Shown here piece by piece: positions 27,946-36,038 of a DNA stretch of 64,000 bases (positions are counted from its first letter, which is position 1; each line of letters opens with the position of its first letter). The translations under genes and the position numbers were made by a program. The stretch is taken from positions 1,068,784 to 1,132,783 of the forward strand of contig NZ_CP023018.1 of NCBI RefSeq assembly GCF_022406875.1, read 5' to 3'. The notes below the pieces were generated by a model. It was not told the DNA's origin, did no database searches, and was given only the letters and a program-made list of their open reading frames with translations. The DNA is from Ectothiorhodosinus mongolicus. Its GTDB lineage: Bacteria > Pseudomonadota > Gammaproteobacteria > Ectothiorhodospirales > Ectothiorhodospiraceae.

Positions 27946-28812
27946 ATGGAGACTCAAAAGCGCTTTGAGCGCACCTTCAGTTTTGAGTTTTTCCCGCCCA
28001 AAAATCCCGAAAGTGCTGCTCGACTGCGTGACACCTGGACGCAGTTGGCGGCACTGGGACCGCGGTTCTTCTCGGTGACCTATGGTGCGGGGGGCTCAAC
28101 TCAAGCTAGGACCCTAGAAACGGTGCTGGAGATTCATCGTCAATCGGGGGTGGATGCGGCGCCGCATTTGTCCTGCATTGATTCCTCGCGGGAGCAAATG
28201 CGGGAAATACTGCAAACCTACCAGGATGCGGGCTTGAAGCATATCGTCGCTTTGCGGGGTGATTTGCCCTCGGGCATGCATGACCCCGGCGAGTTTCGCT
28301 ATGCCAACGAGCTGGTGGGTTTTATCCGCGAAGAAACGGGTGATCACTTCACCATTGAAGTGGCGGCTTATCCTGAGTTTCATCCGCAAGCGCTCAGCCC
28401 GCAAAAGGATTTATGGCATTTCAAGCAAAAGGTCGAAGCCGGCGCCGATTCGGCAATCACGCAGTATTTTTATTCGGCTGATGCTTATTTTCGCTTTATT
28501 GATGATGTGACAGCATTGGGAGTGAATATTCCTATTGTTCCGGGCATTATGCCGATTACTAATTTTAGTCAGCTGGCGCGATTTTCAGATGCGTGTGGCG
28601 CTGAAATACCGCGTTGGATTCGCCAGCGTTTGCAACATTTTGGCGATGATAAAGCCTCGATTCGTTCCTTCGGAGAAGCGGTGGTCACACAGATGTGTGA
28701 GCGGCTTTTGGATGCCGGTGCACCAGGCCTGCATTTTTATACAATGAATCAGGTAAGCCCTTCGATGGCTATTTGGACAAACCTTGGTTTGGCCGGGGCA
28801 GAAACCGAATAG
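27946..28812 (+). CDS. metF: 5,10-methylenetetrahydrofolate reductase
   Basis: A 288-residue FAD TIM barrel that makes 5-methyl-THF for methionine synthesis. The catalytic Glu is in TFSFEFFPPKNPES, and HIVALRGDLPSG and AAYPEFHPQA are family segments. It follows ahcY by 15 bp and should share the SAH-controlled transcript, so homocysteine release and remethylation are co-regulated. Confidence 0.96.
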   Translation: METQKRFERTFSFEFFPPKNPESAARLRDTWTQLAALGPRFFSVTYGAGGSTQARTLETVLEIHRQSGVDAAPHLSCIDSSREQMREILQTYQDAGLKHIVALRGDLPSGMHDPGEFRYANELVGFIREETGDHFTIEVAAYPEFHPQALSPQKDLWHFKQKVEAGADSAITQYFYSADAYFRFIDDVTALGVNIPIVPGIMPITNFSQLARFSDACGAEIPRWIRQRLQHFGDDKASIRSFGEAVVTQMCERLLDAGAPGLHFYTMNQVSPSMAIWTNLGLAGAETE

Positions 28813-28903
28813 AGCATTTGTCTTCGGGATGGGCTAGAATGCGCGCCATTTAATGCTTTATGTTGCCTCGCACAAGCCAGAATTCAGTTAGGAGTAGTAG
28901 TCG

Positions 28904-29647
28904 GTGAATCAAGCGGAAGTCGAAGTTCAGCTCAAAGTTTGGAAAGAGCTTGCGGTGAGCAAGCAAATGTTGATGAAGGCCGCCACGGATGCTCTGGGGT
29001 TGCAAGCCGATTGCACGGCGGAGGAATTGAAACAGGCATTGGCCGAGACCATAGAGCACGGTAAACAGGCCGATGCTCGCATCAAGGCGACTCAGGATGA
29101 GACGCGGCAGCAGTTAGATGCCATGGAAAAACGCATCAAAGCCAGTGAGAAAGCCCAGAAAACGGCTGATCAGGAACGTGACACCGCACAGACAAAACTG
29201 GATAAGTTCGAGCGCGATATGGGTGTGGAACGCCAAGCGCATCTTCAGGAAATGAAGGCCATTAAGGCGCAGATTGGTGAGCGTGATCGGGAAATAAAAG
29301 CCATCCATAAGGCTCTGGCTGATACTCCGGAAAACGTGGTCAAAAAACTCAAACAACTGAAAAAACAAAAGACTGACGAAGCTGATGCCCGCAAACAAAT
29401 CGAAGCCCAAGCTGCAGGGCTGCGTAAGGAAAAGCGCAAGGTTGAAGAAAGCTTGAGCGCGGCTGAAGAGAACTTAAAAAAAGCCGAAAAACTGGTCAAA
29501 CAGTTCCGTGAGCTGCATGAGTTAGCCAAAGAATGGGCCAGTGACGAGAAGCAGGCGAAGAAACTTCCCGTAGTCGATGAAGAGATGCTTAAAGATCTGG
29601 AAAAGGCAGTTCCCGGTAAGGACAAGAAAGGCGGCAAGTCCTCGTAA
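28904..29647 (+). CDS. Coiled-coil protein of unknown function
   Basis: A 247-residue Lys/Glu/Ala/Gln-rich protein, almost entirely predicted long alpha helix. Heptad patterns run from about residue 40 to 220. It has no signal peptide, membrane segment or cysteine-rich motif beyond one Cys near residue 40. The N-terminal 40 residues (LKVWKELAVSKQMLMKAATDALG) look like a small globular or helical-bundle cap. The start is GTG at 28904 with GGAG 10 bp upstream. A TAGAAT -10-like box lies at 28835-28840. I do not recognise the family. A strong mRNA hairpin and a TorD-like gene follow. Confidence 0.8.
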   Translation: MNQAEVEVQLKVWKELAVSKQMLMKAATDALGLQADCTAEELKQALAETIEHGKQADARIKATQDETRQQLDAMEKRIKASEKAQKTADQERDTAQTKLDKFERDMGVERQAHLQEMKAIKAQIGERDREIKAIHKALADTPENVVKKLKQLKKQKTDEADARKQIEAQAAGLRKEKRKVEESLSAAEENLKKAEKLVKQFRELHELAKEWASDEKQAKKLPVVDEEMLKDLEKAVPGKDKKGGKSS

Positions 29648-29651
29648 GCCC

Positions 29652-29837
29652 GTGCAGGTACTTGTTGAGCAGAATCAACAAGTGCTCGCATTTCGTTTTC
29701 CACAGACCATCGACTGGGTTCATAGTCTCACTGCACCGCTGAGTTTCGCGGATTTAACCCCTATGAGCAGTGAGGTCGCTCCGTGGAGCACACCGAACCG
29801 GGCATCGAACTCGATGTGGATGAACTCTGCATCCTGA
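29652..29837 (+). CDS. Possible small gene between the coiled-coil and TorD-like genes
   Basis: A GTG at 29652, 4 bp past the previous stop, opens a 61-codon frame (MQVLVEQNQQVLAFRFPQ...). It would overlap the TorD-like gene by 55 bp. The first 45 residues look protein-like but no family is recognised. A strong hairpin sits over its start and no good ribosome site is seen. It may be only non-coding space. Confidence 0.2.
   Translation: MQVLVEQNQQVLAFRFPQTIDWVHSLTAPLSFADLTPMSSEVAPWSTPNRASNSMWMNSAS
29657..29686 (+). repeat. Strong intercistronic hairpin
   Basis: ACTTGTTGA (29660-29668) and TCAACAAGT (29675-29683) are perfect 9-bp arms around a 6-nt loop, extended by G-U, G-C and G-U pairs to about 12 bp. 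No immediate T run follows, so it looks like an mRNA-stabilising or attenuating hairpin rather than a classic terminator. It lies 9 bp past the coiled-coil gene stop. Confidence 0.7.
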
Positions 29838-30316
29838 GTGGCTTATTGTCGCAGCCCAATCAAGAAACGCTGGATACCCTAGAGGAAATGGCTTCGGGGT
29901 GGACGTGGTTGTCGCCTGCGGTGATGGAGATCCGTCGTCTCGGTTTGCCTGCTTTGCGTCGCGAATATGAGCGTCTTATGCTGCTCGGTGACTGCCCTCC
30001 CTGTGAATCTGCTTGGAACCGTGAGGTCTTGGGCGGGAGTATGCATAAGTTGTCGCGTCTGTATCGTCAGGCGGGTATCGCACTTAATGGCCGAGAGCCA
30101 GACTCGCTAGCCATGCAACTGATTTACGCAGCGTGGTATCTCGAACAAGATCTGAATAATGGCACCAGTGGTTGGCGCCAACTCTGGGAGCATTTATCGG
30201 CGTGGGTTCCCGCATTCGCGCGCTGTCTGCAGGCCAGAGCCAATTCTGAACTGTATCGCGCTTTAGGTAGGCGGCTAGAGCAGATTTTCAGCGTGCGCGA
30301 GCCGATACTCTCTTAA
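29783..30316 (+). CDS. TorD/DmsD-family molybdoenzyme chaperone-like protein
   Basis: A 177-residue all-helical protein. LRREYERLMLLGDCPPCESAW followed by KLSRLYRQAGIALNGREPDSLAMQLIYAAWYL is the TorD/NarJ pattern (Y-xx-LF-G-PP-x-ES and the EPD-LA-L-F-A helix). Such chaperones bind the signal peptide of molybdenum enzymes and help cofactor insertion. The start is GTG at 29783 without a strong ribosome site. No molybdoenzyme gene lies in the window, so its client is unknown. It ends 4 bp inside the convergent bioD stop. Confidence 0.65.
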   Translation: MEHTEPGIELDVDELCILSGLLSQPNQETLDTLEEMASGWTWLSPAVMEIRRLGLPALRREYERLMLLGDCPPCESAWNREVLGGSMHKLSRLYRQAGIALNGREPDSLAMQLIYAAWYLEQDLNNGTSGWRQLWEHLSAWVPAFARCLQARANSELYRALGRRLEQIFSVREPILS

Positions 30317-30987
30317 TACAGACGCTGTAGCACTTCTTGCGCGATTTGCTGTGCCGAGTTGGCGGCCCCACCCTCAAGTGTCCAGATGGGCAGATCTACT
30401 CGACTTCTCAGGTCGCTCAAGTTGTCTATGCCTTCCGGCAATGCAGGGCTTCCCAACGCATCTATTCGGTTGAGAACAACACCTAGGGTGTTTAGCCCTC
30501 GCAGATCCAGCACCTCGAGATTGAGCATGACATGATTGATGACGCCCAGTCGATCCGGGGCCACCAGCAACACCGGTAGAGCTAATGCCTTAGCCAGATC
30601 GGCATTCAGGGCGTCACTGGCGAGCGGCGATAGCAGTCCCCCGGCGCCTTCAACGATCCGCAAGCCCCTGCAGGGCTGAGTGCAAATCGCCGTGAGTTGC
30701 TCAAGCGTGACAGTTTCACCGACCAGTTTGGCCGCTCGATCGGGAGCCAAGGCATGTGCAAAGCGCAGCGGCGTCACCTCATGCAAAGCTTCCTCACCAC
30801 CTGCGGCTTGAAACAATAAAGCACCATCCGCCGGCCAGAGTTCACCATTTTTTAGCGCACAACCCGATTCCACGGGTTTGCGCGGACTGACGGCTTGACC
30901 CAAAGCGACCCAGGCTTCAATCAGCTGACAGCCCACATAGGTTTTGCCCACACCGGTGTCGGTTCCGGTGATAAATAACCCGCGCAT
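30313..30987 (-). CDS. bioD: Dethiobiotin synthetase
   Basis: A 224-residue ATP-dependent carboxylase of biotin synthesis that closes the ureido ring on diaminopelargonate. The P-loop is ITGTDTGVGKTYVGCQL at the N-terminus; RIVEGAGGLLSPLA and RLGVINHVML are family motifs. It is isolated from other bio genes here, following purC by 6 bp on the same strand. Confidence 0.94.
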   Translation of the reverse strand: MRGLFITGTDTGVGKTYVGCQLIEAWVALGQAVSPRKPVESGCALKNGELWPADGALLFQAAGGEEALHEVTPLRFAHALAPDRAAKLVGETVTLEQLTAICTQPCRGLRIVEGAGGLLSPLASDALNADLAKALALPVLLVAPDRLGVINHVMLNLEVLDLRGLNTLGVVLNRIDALGSPALPEGIDNLSDLRSRVDLPIWTLEGGAANSAQQIAQEVLQRLY

Positions 30988-30993
30988 GGCTGA

Positions 30994-31890
30994 TTAGTCC
31001 AAAGTTTGCCCAGTGAGTAGCCAGAGTGCTTCGCGATAGCGTTGACTGATCTGGTCAACAACCTCGGCAGGTAATTCTGGACCGGGATCCGTTTTATCCC
31101 AATCCAGCGTCTCCAGATAATCCCGCAGATATTGTTTGTCATAGGAGGGCGGACTACTGCCGGGAGCGTAGGTCTCCGCCGGCCAGAAACGCGATGAATC
31201 GGGCGTTAAAGCCTCATCGATAAGGTGCAGCACCCCATCTTCATCCAGACCAAACTCAAATTTGGTATCGGCGATGATAATGCCCTTGGTGCGCGCATAA
31301 TCAGCTGCTTGCAGATATAGCTGTCGCGCTGTATCGCGGACTTTGGCCGCCAGTTCACCACCCAATAGTGTTTCCGTGTAGGCGAAGTCGACATTTTCAT
31401 CATGGTCACCCACAGCAGCCTTGGTGGCAGGGGTGTAAATCGCCTCAGGCAATTGTTCGGCAAGTTGCAAACCCGTTGGTAATGCGATGCCGCAGACTTT
31501 TCCCGTGGACTGATAATCTTTCCAACCTGAACCAATGAGATAGCCGCGCACAACGGCCTCAATGGGCAGCGCTTTTAGGCGGCGCACAACGATACTGCGA
31601 CCCTCTAATGGGGCTCGCTCGTTAGGGTCGGTAATGACATCCTCTAAGCTCAGTGCGCAGAGTTGATTGGGAACCACAGAAGCCAAACGCTCAAACCAAA
31701 ACTGTGAGATGCGGGTGAGAACCCGGCCTTTATCGGGAATCGGTGTGGGCAGTATGACGTCAAATGCCGAGAGGCGATCCGTGGTCACAATCAGCATATG
31801 TGCGTCATCAACGGCATAAATATCGCGCACTTTGCCGCGATGAATCATGGGTAGGCTGGTGACGTGGCTGTCAAAAAGCGGCTCAGACAT
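30994..31890 (-). CDS. purC: SAICAR synthetase
   Basis: A 298-residue enzyme that ligates aspartate to CAIR in purine synthesis. MIHRGKVRDIYAVDD, LIVTTDRLSAFDVILP and ADTKFEFGLDEDG are the PurC signatures. It is the longer PurC form (about 300 residues) rather than the 237-residue E. coli type. I took the ATG at 31890 (MSEPLFDSHVTSLP), with AGAG upstream. The frame stays open for 107 more codons but that part lies over the divergent pyrD gene and is not family sequence. Confidence 0.95.
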   Translation of the reverse strand: MSEPLFDSHVTSLPMIHRGKVRDIYAVDDAHMLIVTTDRLSAFDVILPTPIPDKGRVLTRISQFWFERLASVVPNQLCALSLEDVITDPNERAPLEGRSIVVRRLKALPIEAVVRGYLIGSGWKDYQSTGKVCGIALPTGLQLAEQLPEAIYTPATKAAVGDHDENVDFAYTETLLGGELAAKVRDTARQLYLQAADYARTKGIIIADTKFEFGLDEDGVLHLIDEALTPDSSRFWPAETYAPGSSPPSYDKQYLRDYLETLDWDKTDPGPELPAEVVDQISQRYREALWLLTGQTLD

Positions 31891-31973
31891 CGAGTTTTCT
31901 CTGTGGGCGTTAAGGCGTGATTTTAACCCGGAATAGCCCTTCCGGTCGCGCCTATTGATCTGCGCCGTGTTTG

Positions 31974-31993
31974 TTGCTTTATGGCCATAGCAA
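31974..31993. promoter_or_regulatory. Operator-like imperfect palindrome between purC and pyrD
   Basis: TTGC-TT-TATGGCCATA-GCAA is a 10-bp perfect palindrome flanked by TTGC/GCAA arms offset by two bases. It is in the 126-bp divergent purC-pyrD region. It does not match the E. coli PurR box, so any regulator is unknown. Confidence 0.3.
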
Positions 31994-32016
31994 GGCCTGT
32001 CATACTTGGGCGCACC

Positions 32017-32958
32017 ATGGATAACGCACATAAAAAACTCCTGGCTATCGATTTTTGTGGCCTGCGCTTCGCTACCCCCCAAGTGCTGCTGTCCGGCTGC
32101 GTGGGTTTTGGTGAGGAGTACACGCGTGTCGTGGGATTCTCGAATCGCCACGTCGGAGCTGTGTGCCTGAAAGGGACGACTGGGGCAGCGCGTTTGGGCA
32201 ATCCGCCGCATCGCATCTACGAGACCCCGGAGGGTATGCTGAATGCGATAGGTCTACAAAATCCCGGGGTTAATCAGGTAGTGGATGAGATCCTGCCGCA
32301 GCTAGATTTTGAGGAGACCCGTTTTATTGCCAATGTATCGGGTTCCACTCTTGAAGAATATTTTGAAGTCACCCAGAGGTTTGATGACTCGCCTATTGAT
32401 GCCATTGAGATCAATATTTCCTGCCCTAACGTGAAAGAGGGTGGGGTGGCGTTCGGGAATGATCCTGATATGTCCGCGCGGGTTGTTGAAACCTGTCGTA
32501 AGGCGACGCAAAAGCCCATTATCACCAAGCTTTCCCCCAATCAGACCGATATCGCCGAGAATGCTCGGCGCTGCATTGAGGCCGGCACAGACGCGCTATC
32601 GGCCATAAATACACTCATGGGCATGGCGATTGATGTAGAGGCCAGGAAAACCATCATCGGTAACAATCAAGGGGGGCTATCTGGGCCTGCCATCAAGCCC
32701 ATCGCTTTGCTTAAGGTGCATCAGGTCTATCAGGTGGCCAAACATCATCATGTGCCCATCATCGGCCAAGGTGGGGTCACCAGTGCCGAAGACGCTATCG
32801 CTTTTATGCTGGCGGGCGCCACAGCCGTGGGCGTGGGTACCGGTCTTTTTTACGACCCCTTGCTGTGCAGTAAGATCAATCAAGGCATGATTGACTACTT
32901 AAGCAGGCACGAAATCAGCCATGTTTCGGAATTGATTGGCACACTGCAACTGCACTAA
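32017..32958 (+). CDS. pyrD: Dihydroorotate dehydrogenase, class 1B-like catalytic subunit
   Basis: A 313-residue FMN TIM barrel. NISCPNVKEGG near residue 132 has the catalytic Cys used by class 1 enzymes (class 2 uses Ser), and KLSPNQTDI, NNQGGLSGPAIKP and GQGGVTSAEDAI are class 1 segments. Its likely electron-transfer partner is PyrK at 46625-47509. There is no N-terminal membrane helix. I chose the ATG at 32017 (MDNAHKKLL); an ATG at 31981 is possible. Gammaproteobacteria normally use the quinone-linked class 2 enzyme, so this type is noteworthy. Confidence 0.9.
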   Translation: MDNAHKKLLAIDFCGLRFATPQVLLSGCVGFGEEYTRVVGFSNRHVGAVCLKGTTGAARLGNPPHRIYETPEGMLNAIGLQNPGVNQVVDEILPQLDFEETRFIANVSGSTLEEYFEVTQRFDDSPIDAIEINISCPNVKEGGVAFGNDPDMSARVVETCRKATQKPIITKLSPNQTDIAENARRCIEAGTDALSAINTLMGMAIDVEARKTIIGNNQGGLSGPAIKPIALLKVHQVYQVAKHHHVPIIGQGGVTSAEDAIAFMLAGATAVGVGTGLFYDPLLCSKINQGMIDYLSRHEISHVSELIGTLQLH

Positions 32959-33019
32959 GAGCCTCAGGCCAGCGTCTCGAGCACACGCCGAAGACATAGC
33001 GGCTCAAAGCTATTTGTAT

Positions 33020-33787
33020 CTAGCAGCGCGATCCTGACTCCAAGCTGGGGCATTGAGAACGGACTTCGCGTTGTTCGCCGATCCATGAAACAATCCCTTC
33101 GGTGACATTCTGCACATTCGGGTAGACACCCTGTTCTACCATAGCTCTGGCCAACACCCCTGTGCGGTTACCCACGCGGCAAATAATCACGAATGACTCA
33201 TCTTGGCTGACTACTTCAGACAGGCTTTGTGCAAATTGCGGTATGAAACGCCCCTGCGCATCAAATGCCGTAATCAAGTAGCTCCCGGGCACTACACCGC
33301 TCTGTTGCCACTCATCGGGCCGGCGAATATCAATGACCTTGGTGCCAGCGTCTATCAGGGCTTGCAGCTCGTCATTGTTAACATTACTAAACGGTGGTGG
33401 TTCGGCACTGACCAGCTCGACCTCAAAGCGCAAAGTCGCATTGGGCGGAATGACGTTGCCGGCCCCGCGCGTTCCGTAGGCCAGAGCCGGCGGGATGATC
33501 AGTTCACGCTTGCCGCCGACTTTCATGCCGCGGATGCCCATCTCCCAACCGGGGATCACCTGACCTTGACCCAACACCAAAGACAAGGGCTGGCCGCGAT
33601 CATGACTGGAGTCAAACTGCGTGCCGTCCTCAAGCCAACCGGTATAGTGCATCTCCAAAGTGAACTGTGGCTGTGCCTCGACACCGGTCCCCACATGCAA
33701 GTCTTGGATACCTAACTCATTGGCCTGAGAGAGGCTGATCACAGATGCCCATATGACTACCAGTAGGCTCAAGCGACGGAGAGACAT
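33020..33787 (-). CDS. Secreted FKBP-type prolyl isomerase fused to a rhodanese domain
   Basis: A 255-residue two-domain protein. Residues 1-22 (MSLRRLSLLVVIWASVISLS) form a Sec signal peptide. Residues about 25-130 are an FKBP domain (MHYTGWLEDGTQFDSSHDRG, GQVIPGWEMGIRGMKVGGKR, IPPALAYGTRGAGNVIPPNA). Residues about 135-240 are a rhodanese domain (VIDIRRPDEWQQSGVVPGS, catalytic loop ICRVGNRTG with the active Cys). Two more cysteines end the protein. It should act in the periplasm, perhaps linking protein folding with sulfur or thiol chemistry; that role is inferred. It stands alone between pyrD and trmL. Confidence 0.9.
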   Translation of the reverse strand: MSLRRLSLLVVIWASVISLSQANELGIQDLHVGTGVEAQPQFTLEMHYTGWLEDGTQFDSSHDRGQPLSLVLGQGQVIPGWEMGIRGMKVGGKRELIIPPALAYGTRGAGNVIPPNATLRFEVELVSAEPPPFSNVNNDELQALIDAGTKVIDIRRPDEWQQSGVVPGSYLITAFDAQGRFIPQFAQSLSEVVSQDESFVIICRVGNRTGVLARAMVEQGVYPNVQNVTEGIVSWIGEQREVRSQCPSLESGSRC

Positions 33788-33814
33788 ACTGAGCTCCTTA
33801 ATACGATTCAGTGC

Positions 33815-34288
33815 TTACGTTAAGGCTTGCGCACCCTGAAAGTCCACCTGTCGCCAAGCCTCGAACAAGATGATAGCCGCTGTATTGGATAGATTCAGAC
33901 TGCGGCTTCCGGGCAGCATGGGCAATCTAAGCCGTTGCTCGGGTGGAAGAGAATCTAGAACAGACTGCGGTAGGCCGCGGGTCTCCGGCCCCAGTAAAAA
34001 AGCATCGCCGAGCTGAAATCGGGCCTCGGAGTGCGTCATGCGACCGCGGGTACTCAGGGCAAAGATCCGTTTGCGATCAAGTGTTTTCAGACAATCATCT
34101 AGGTTGGCATGGCGTTTGACCGATGCCCATTCGTGATAATCCAAGCCAGCCCGGCGCAGACGACGGTCATCCAGCGTAAAACCCAAAGGCTCAATCAGGT
34201 GTAGAGTCGCCCCGGTGTTCGCGCAAAGGCGAATGATATTTCCAGTATTGGGAGGGATCTCCGGCTCATAAAGTACCACATGAAACAT
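33815..34288 (-). CDS. trmL: tRNA (cytidine/uridine-34-2'-O)-methyltransferase
   Basis: A 157-residue SPOUT methyltransferase. [40 protein letters not shown] and [11 protein letters not shown] form the knotted SAM site typical of TrmL. It methylates the wobble base of leucine tRNAs. Length and start are standard. It lies between the methyltransferase and FKBP-rhodanese genes on the same strand. Confidence 0.95.
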   Translation of the reverse strand: MFHVVLYEPEIPPNTGNIIRLCANTGATLHLIEPLGFTLDDRRLRRAGLDYHEWASVKRHANLDDCLKTLDRKRIFALSTRGRMTHSEARFQLGDAFLLGPETRGLPQSVLDSLPPEQRLRLPMLPGSRSLNLSNTAAIILFEAWRQVDFQGAQALT

Positions 34289-34303
34289 TCAATCAACGCC
34301 CAG

Positions 34304-34921
34304 TCATGCTTTTTTGGCAATCACCCAAAAGAAGGTTTCGCCTCCCGTCTCTCGGGTTTCAGCCATAACCGAATGCAGGCCCGCTTGGCTGAGCTTTTGC
34401 AAAGCAACCTCAGGACGATCATGGCTGTAGGGTAGGGAATGACCCAGAAACTCGATGTTGCCATCAAATTCATCCTCGCCGGTATAGCCTTTACAGGCCA
34501 AGGTCAAAAGCGCGATGCCTCCTGGCTTGAGGACGCGGGCAAAGCCATCAAAGATGGACTGATGTTCTTGTCTATCCAGATGAAACACGCAGTACACCGC
34601 GGTCAACAAATCAAAATGCGCTTCAGCAAATTCCAAATGGCGCAAATCCATGTGCGTGAACTCGGCTGCTGGCACTTGCCTGCTGGCCAATTCAAGCATT
34701 TCCGATGAGATATCAATGCCCGTCACTTGATCGCCACGTTCTGCAAAATAAGCACTCACCGGCTCGCCAGCACCGCATCCCACGTCCAAAACGCGCGCGT
34801 CGGTTGGGATAAGCGCTGCGCATTGATGGAGCAGGGGGCTGGTATCAAAAAGATGTCTGCCTGAGGCGTAAGTGGCAGCAAGAGCATCGTAACTCTGAGA
34901 AAGTTCCGTGATCCGATTCAT
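34304..34921 (-). CDS. Class I SAM-dependent methyltransferase
   Basis: A 205-residue Rossmann-fold methyltransferase. VLDVGCGAGEPVSAYFAERG is motif I, VTGIDISSEMLELA motif II, and FDLLTAVYCVFHLDRQEHQ the post-II region; VLKPGGIALLTLA follows. The substrate is not evident. It is cytoplasmic with no extra domains. It is read leftward, 15 bp before trmL, possibly in one transcript. Confidence 0.85.
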   Translation of the reverse strand: MNRITELSQSYDALAATYASGRHLFDTSPLLHQCAALIPTDARVLDVGCGAGEPVSAYFAERGDQVTGIDISSEMLELASRQVPAAEFTHMDLRHLEFAEAHFDLLTAVYCVFHLDRQEHQSIFDGFARVLKPGGIALLTLACKGYTGEDEFDGNIEFLGHSLPYSHDRPEVALQKLSQAGLHSVMAETRETGGETFFWVIAKKA

Positions 34922-34968
34922 GGCCGACCTATGCTGAGCTTAGTATTTACTCAGCACTATAACGGCAT

Positions 34969-35691
34969 TTAACCAAAAGGCCAGAACAGCAGCAGTAAAG
35001 CAGTCAATACGCCATTGAGGCCCATCGCAATACCGGCAAAAGTGCCGGCAGTCTCATTCACCTGAAAAGCCCTAGCAGTGCCAATGCCGTGTGACGCAAC
35101 ACCAACCGCAAACCCCCGGGCTGCATAGTTTTGGATACGCAAGGCATTCATCAAGGGGGTGACCGTCAATGCACCAAAGATGCCAGTGACAACGACGATA
35201 ATGGCGGTCAGTCCCGGCAAACCGCCGATATTTTCCGCCAGACCCATGGCAATGGGAACGGTCGCCGATTTGGGGGCCAGTGAGGCCAAGATGGGTTCGG
35301 GCGCTAACAGCCACCAAGCGATGCCCACGGCTGAGAGGATCGCCACGGTGGATCCAGCAAGCAGTGCCATCAGCATGGGCAGCAGATTGCGGCGTACCAT
35401 CTGCCGATGACGCCACAAAGGCACGGCCAAAGCCACAATCGCTGGCCCCAGCATGAAGTGGATGAACTGTGCCCCAGTGAAATAATCTTCATAAGTTGTT
35501 TCTGACAGCAACAAAACGACGATCAACAGCGTCGCGGCAATTAAGACTGGGTTGACCAGCGCATGGCGGCCGGATTTGGCTGCCAGCATCTCGGCGATCA
35601 CATAAGCCACCAGAGTCGCTGTCAGCCACAGTAACGGGGTGCCACTGAGATACACCCAGAGTTGGAACAGATCGCTGCCTTCGGTGCTCAT
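34969..35691 (-). CDS. lrgB: LrgB/CidB family membrane protein
   Basis: A 240-residue protein with about 7 hydrophobic segments. GIATARAF-type LrgB sequence (ASHGIGTARAFQVNETAGTFAGIAMGLNG) and KSATVPIAMGLAENIGGLP are diagnostic. The family is linked to murein hydrolase export/cell death control and, in plants, glycolate transport; the bacterial role here is not known. The ATG at 35691 overlaps the lrgA stop by 4 bp. Confidence 0.92.
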   Translation of the reverse strand: MSTEGSDLFQLWVYLSGTPLLWLTATLVAYVIAEMLAAKSGRHALVNPVLIAATLLIVVLLLSETTYEDYFTGAQFIHFMLGPAIVALAVPLWRHRQMVRRNLLPMLMALLAGSTVAILSAVGIAWWLLAPEPILASLAPKSATVPIAMGLAENIGGLPGLTAIIVVVTGIFGALTVTPLMNALRIQNYAARGFAVGVASHGIGTARAFQVNETAGTFAGIAMGLNGVLTALLLLFWPFG

Positions 35692-36038
35692 GCGCGCGCC
35701 TGCATGAGGCGGGCTACGCCCAGAAAAACGCCCACGGTGACCAGCATGGTCAGCAGTGTAGAACCGATGATGGCCAGACCTAGCGCTAGCCATTGATCCT
35801 GAATCAGGCCTAGCTGCTGAATGACGCCAACTGCTGCCGGCACAAACAGCAGGGAAAGATTGCGCAAAATGCCATCAGAAACTTCATTCAGTCCTTGGTC
35901 GGGGCCGCCCTTGTAGGCCAGAAAAACCAGCAGCAAGCCCATACCCACCAAGGGGCCGGGGATGCCTAAAGACAGCAGCCGCACCAATGTTTCCCCCAGC
36001 AGCTGACACACCAGTAAGAGGGTCAGTGCCTGCAACAT
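35688..36038 (-). CDS. lrgA: LrgA/CidA family holin-like protein
   Basis: A 116-residue protein with four hydrophobic segments. LLVCQLLGETLVRLLSLGIPGPLVGMGLLL is the CidA/LrgA signature. It forms the small partner of LrgB. The ATG at 36038 overlaps the previous stop by 1 bp (TGATG). An ATG at 36053 would add 5 residues and overlap more. The cluster therefore reads NAD-binding protein - lrgA - lrgB. Confidence 0.92.
   Translation of the reverse strand: MLQALTLLLVCQLLGETLVRLLSLGIPGPLVGMGLLLVFLAYKGGPDQGLNEVSDGILRNLSLLFVPAAVGVIQQLGLIQDQWLALGLAIIGSTLLTMLVTVGVFLGVARLMQARA

Noticed and set aside
31891-32211. N-terminal extension of PurC by 107 residues
   Set aside because: The extension lies over the pyrD coding region, is unlike the family, and the ATG at 31890 gives the normal PurC N-terminus.
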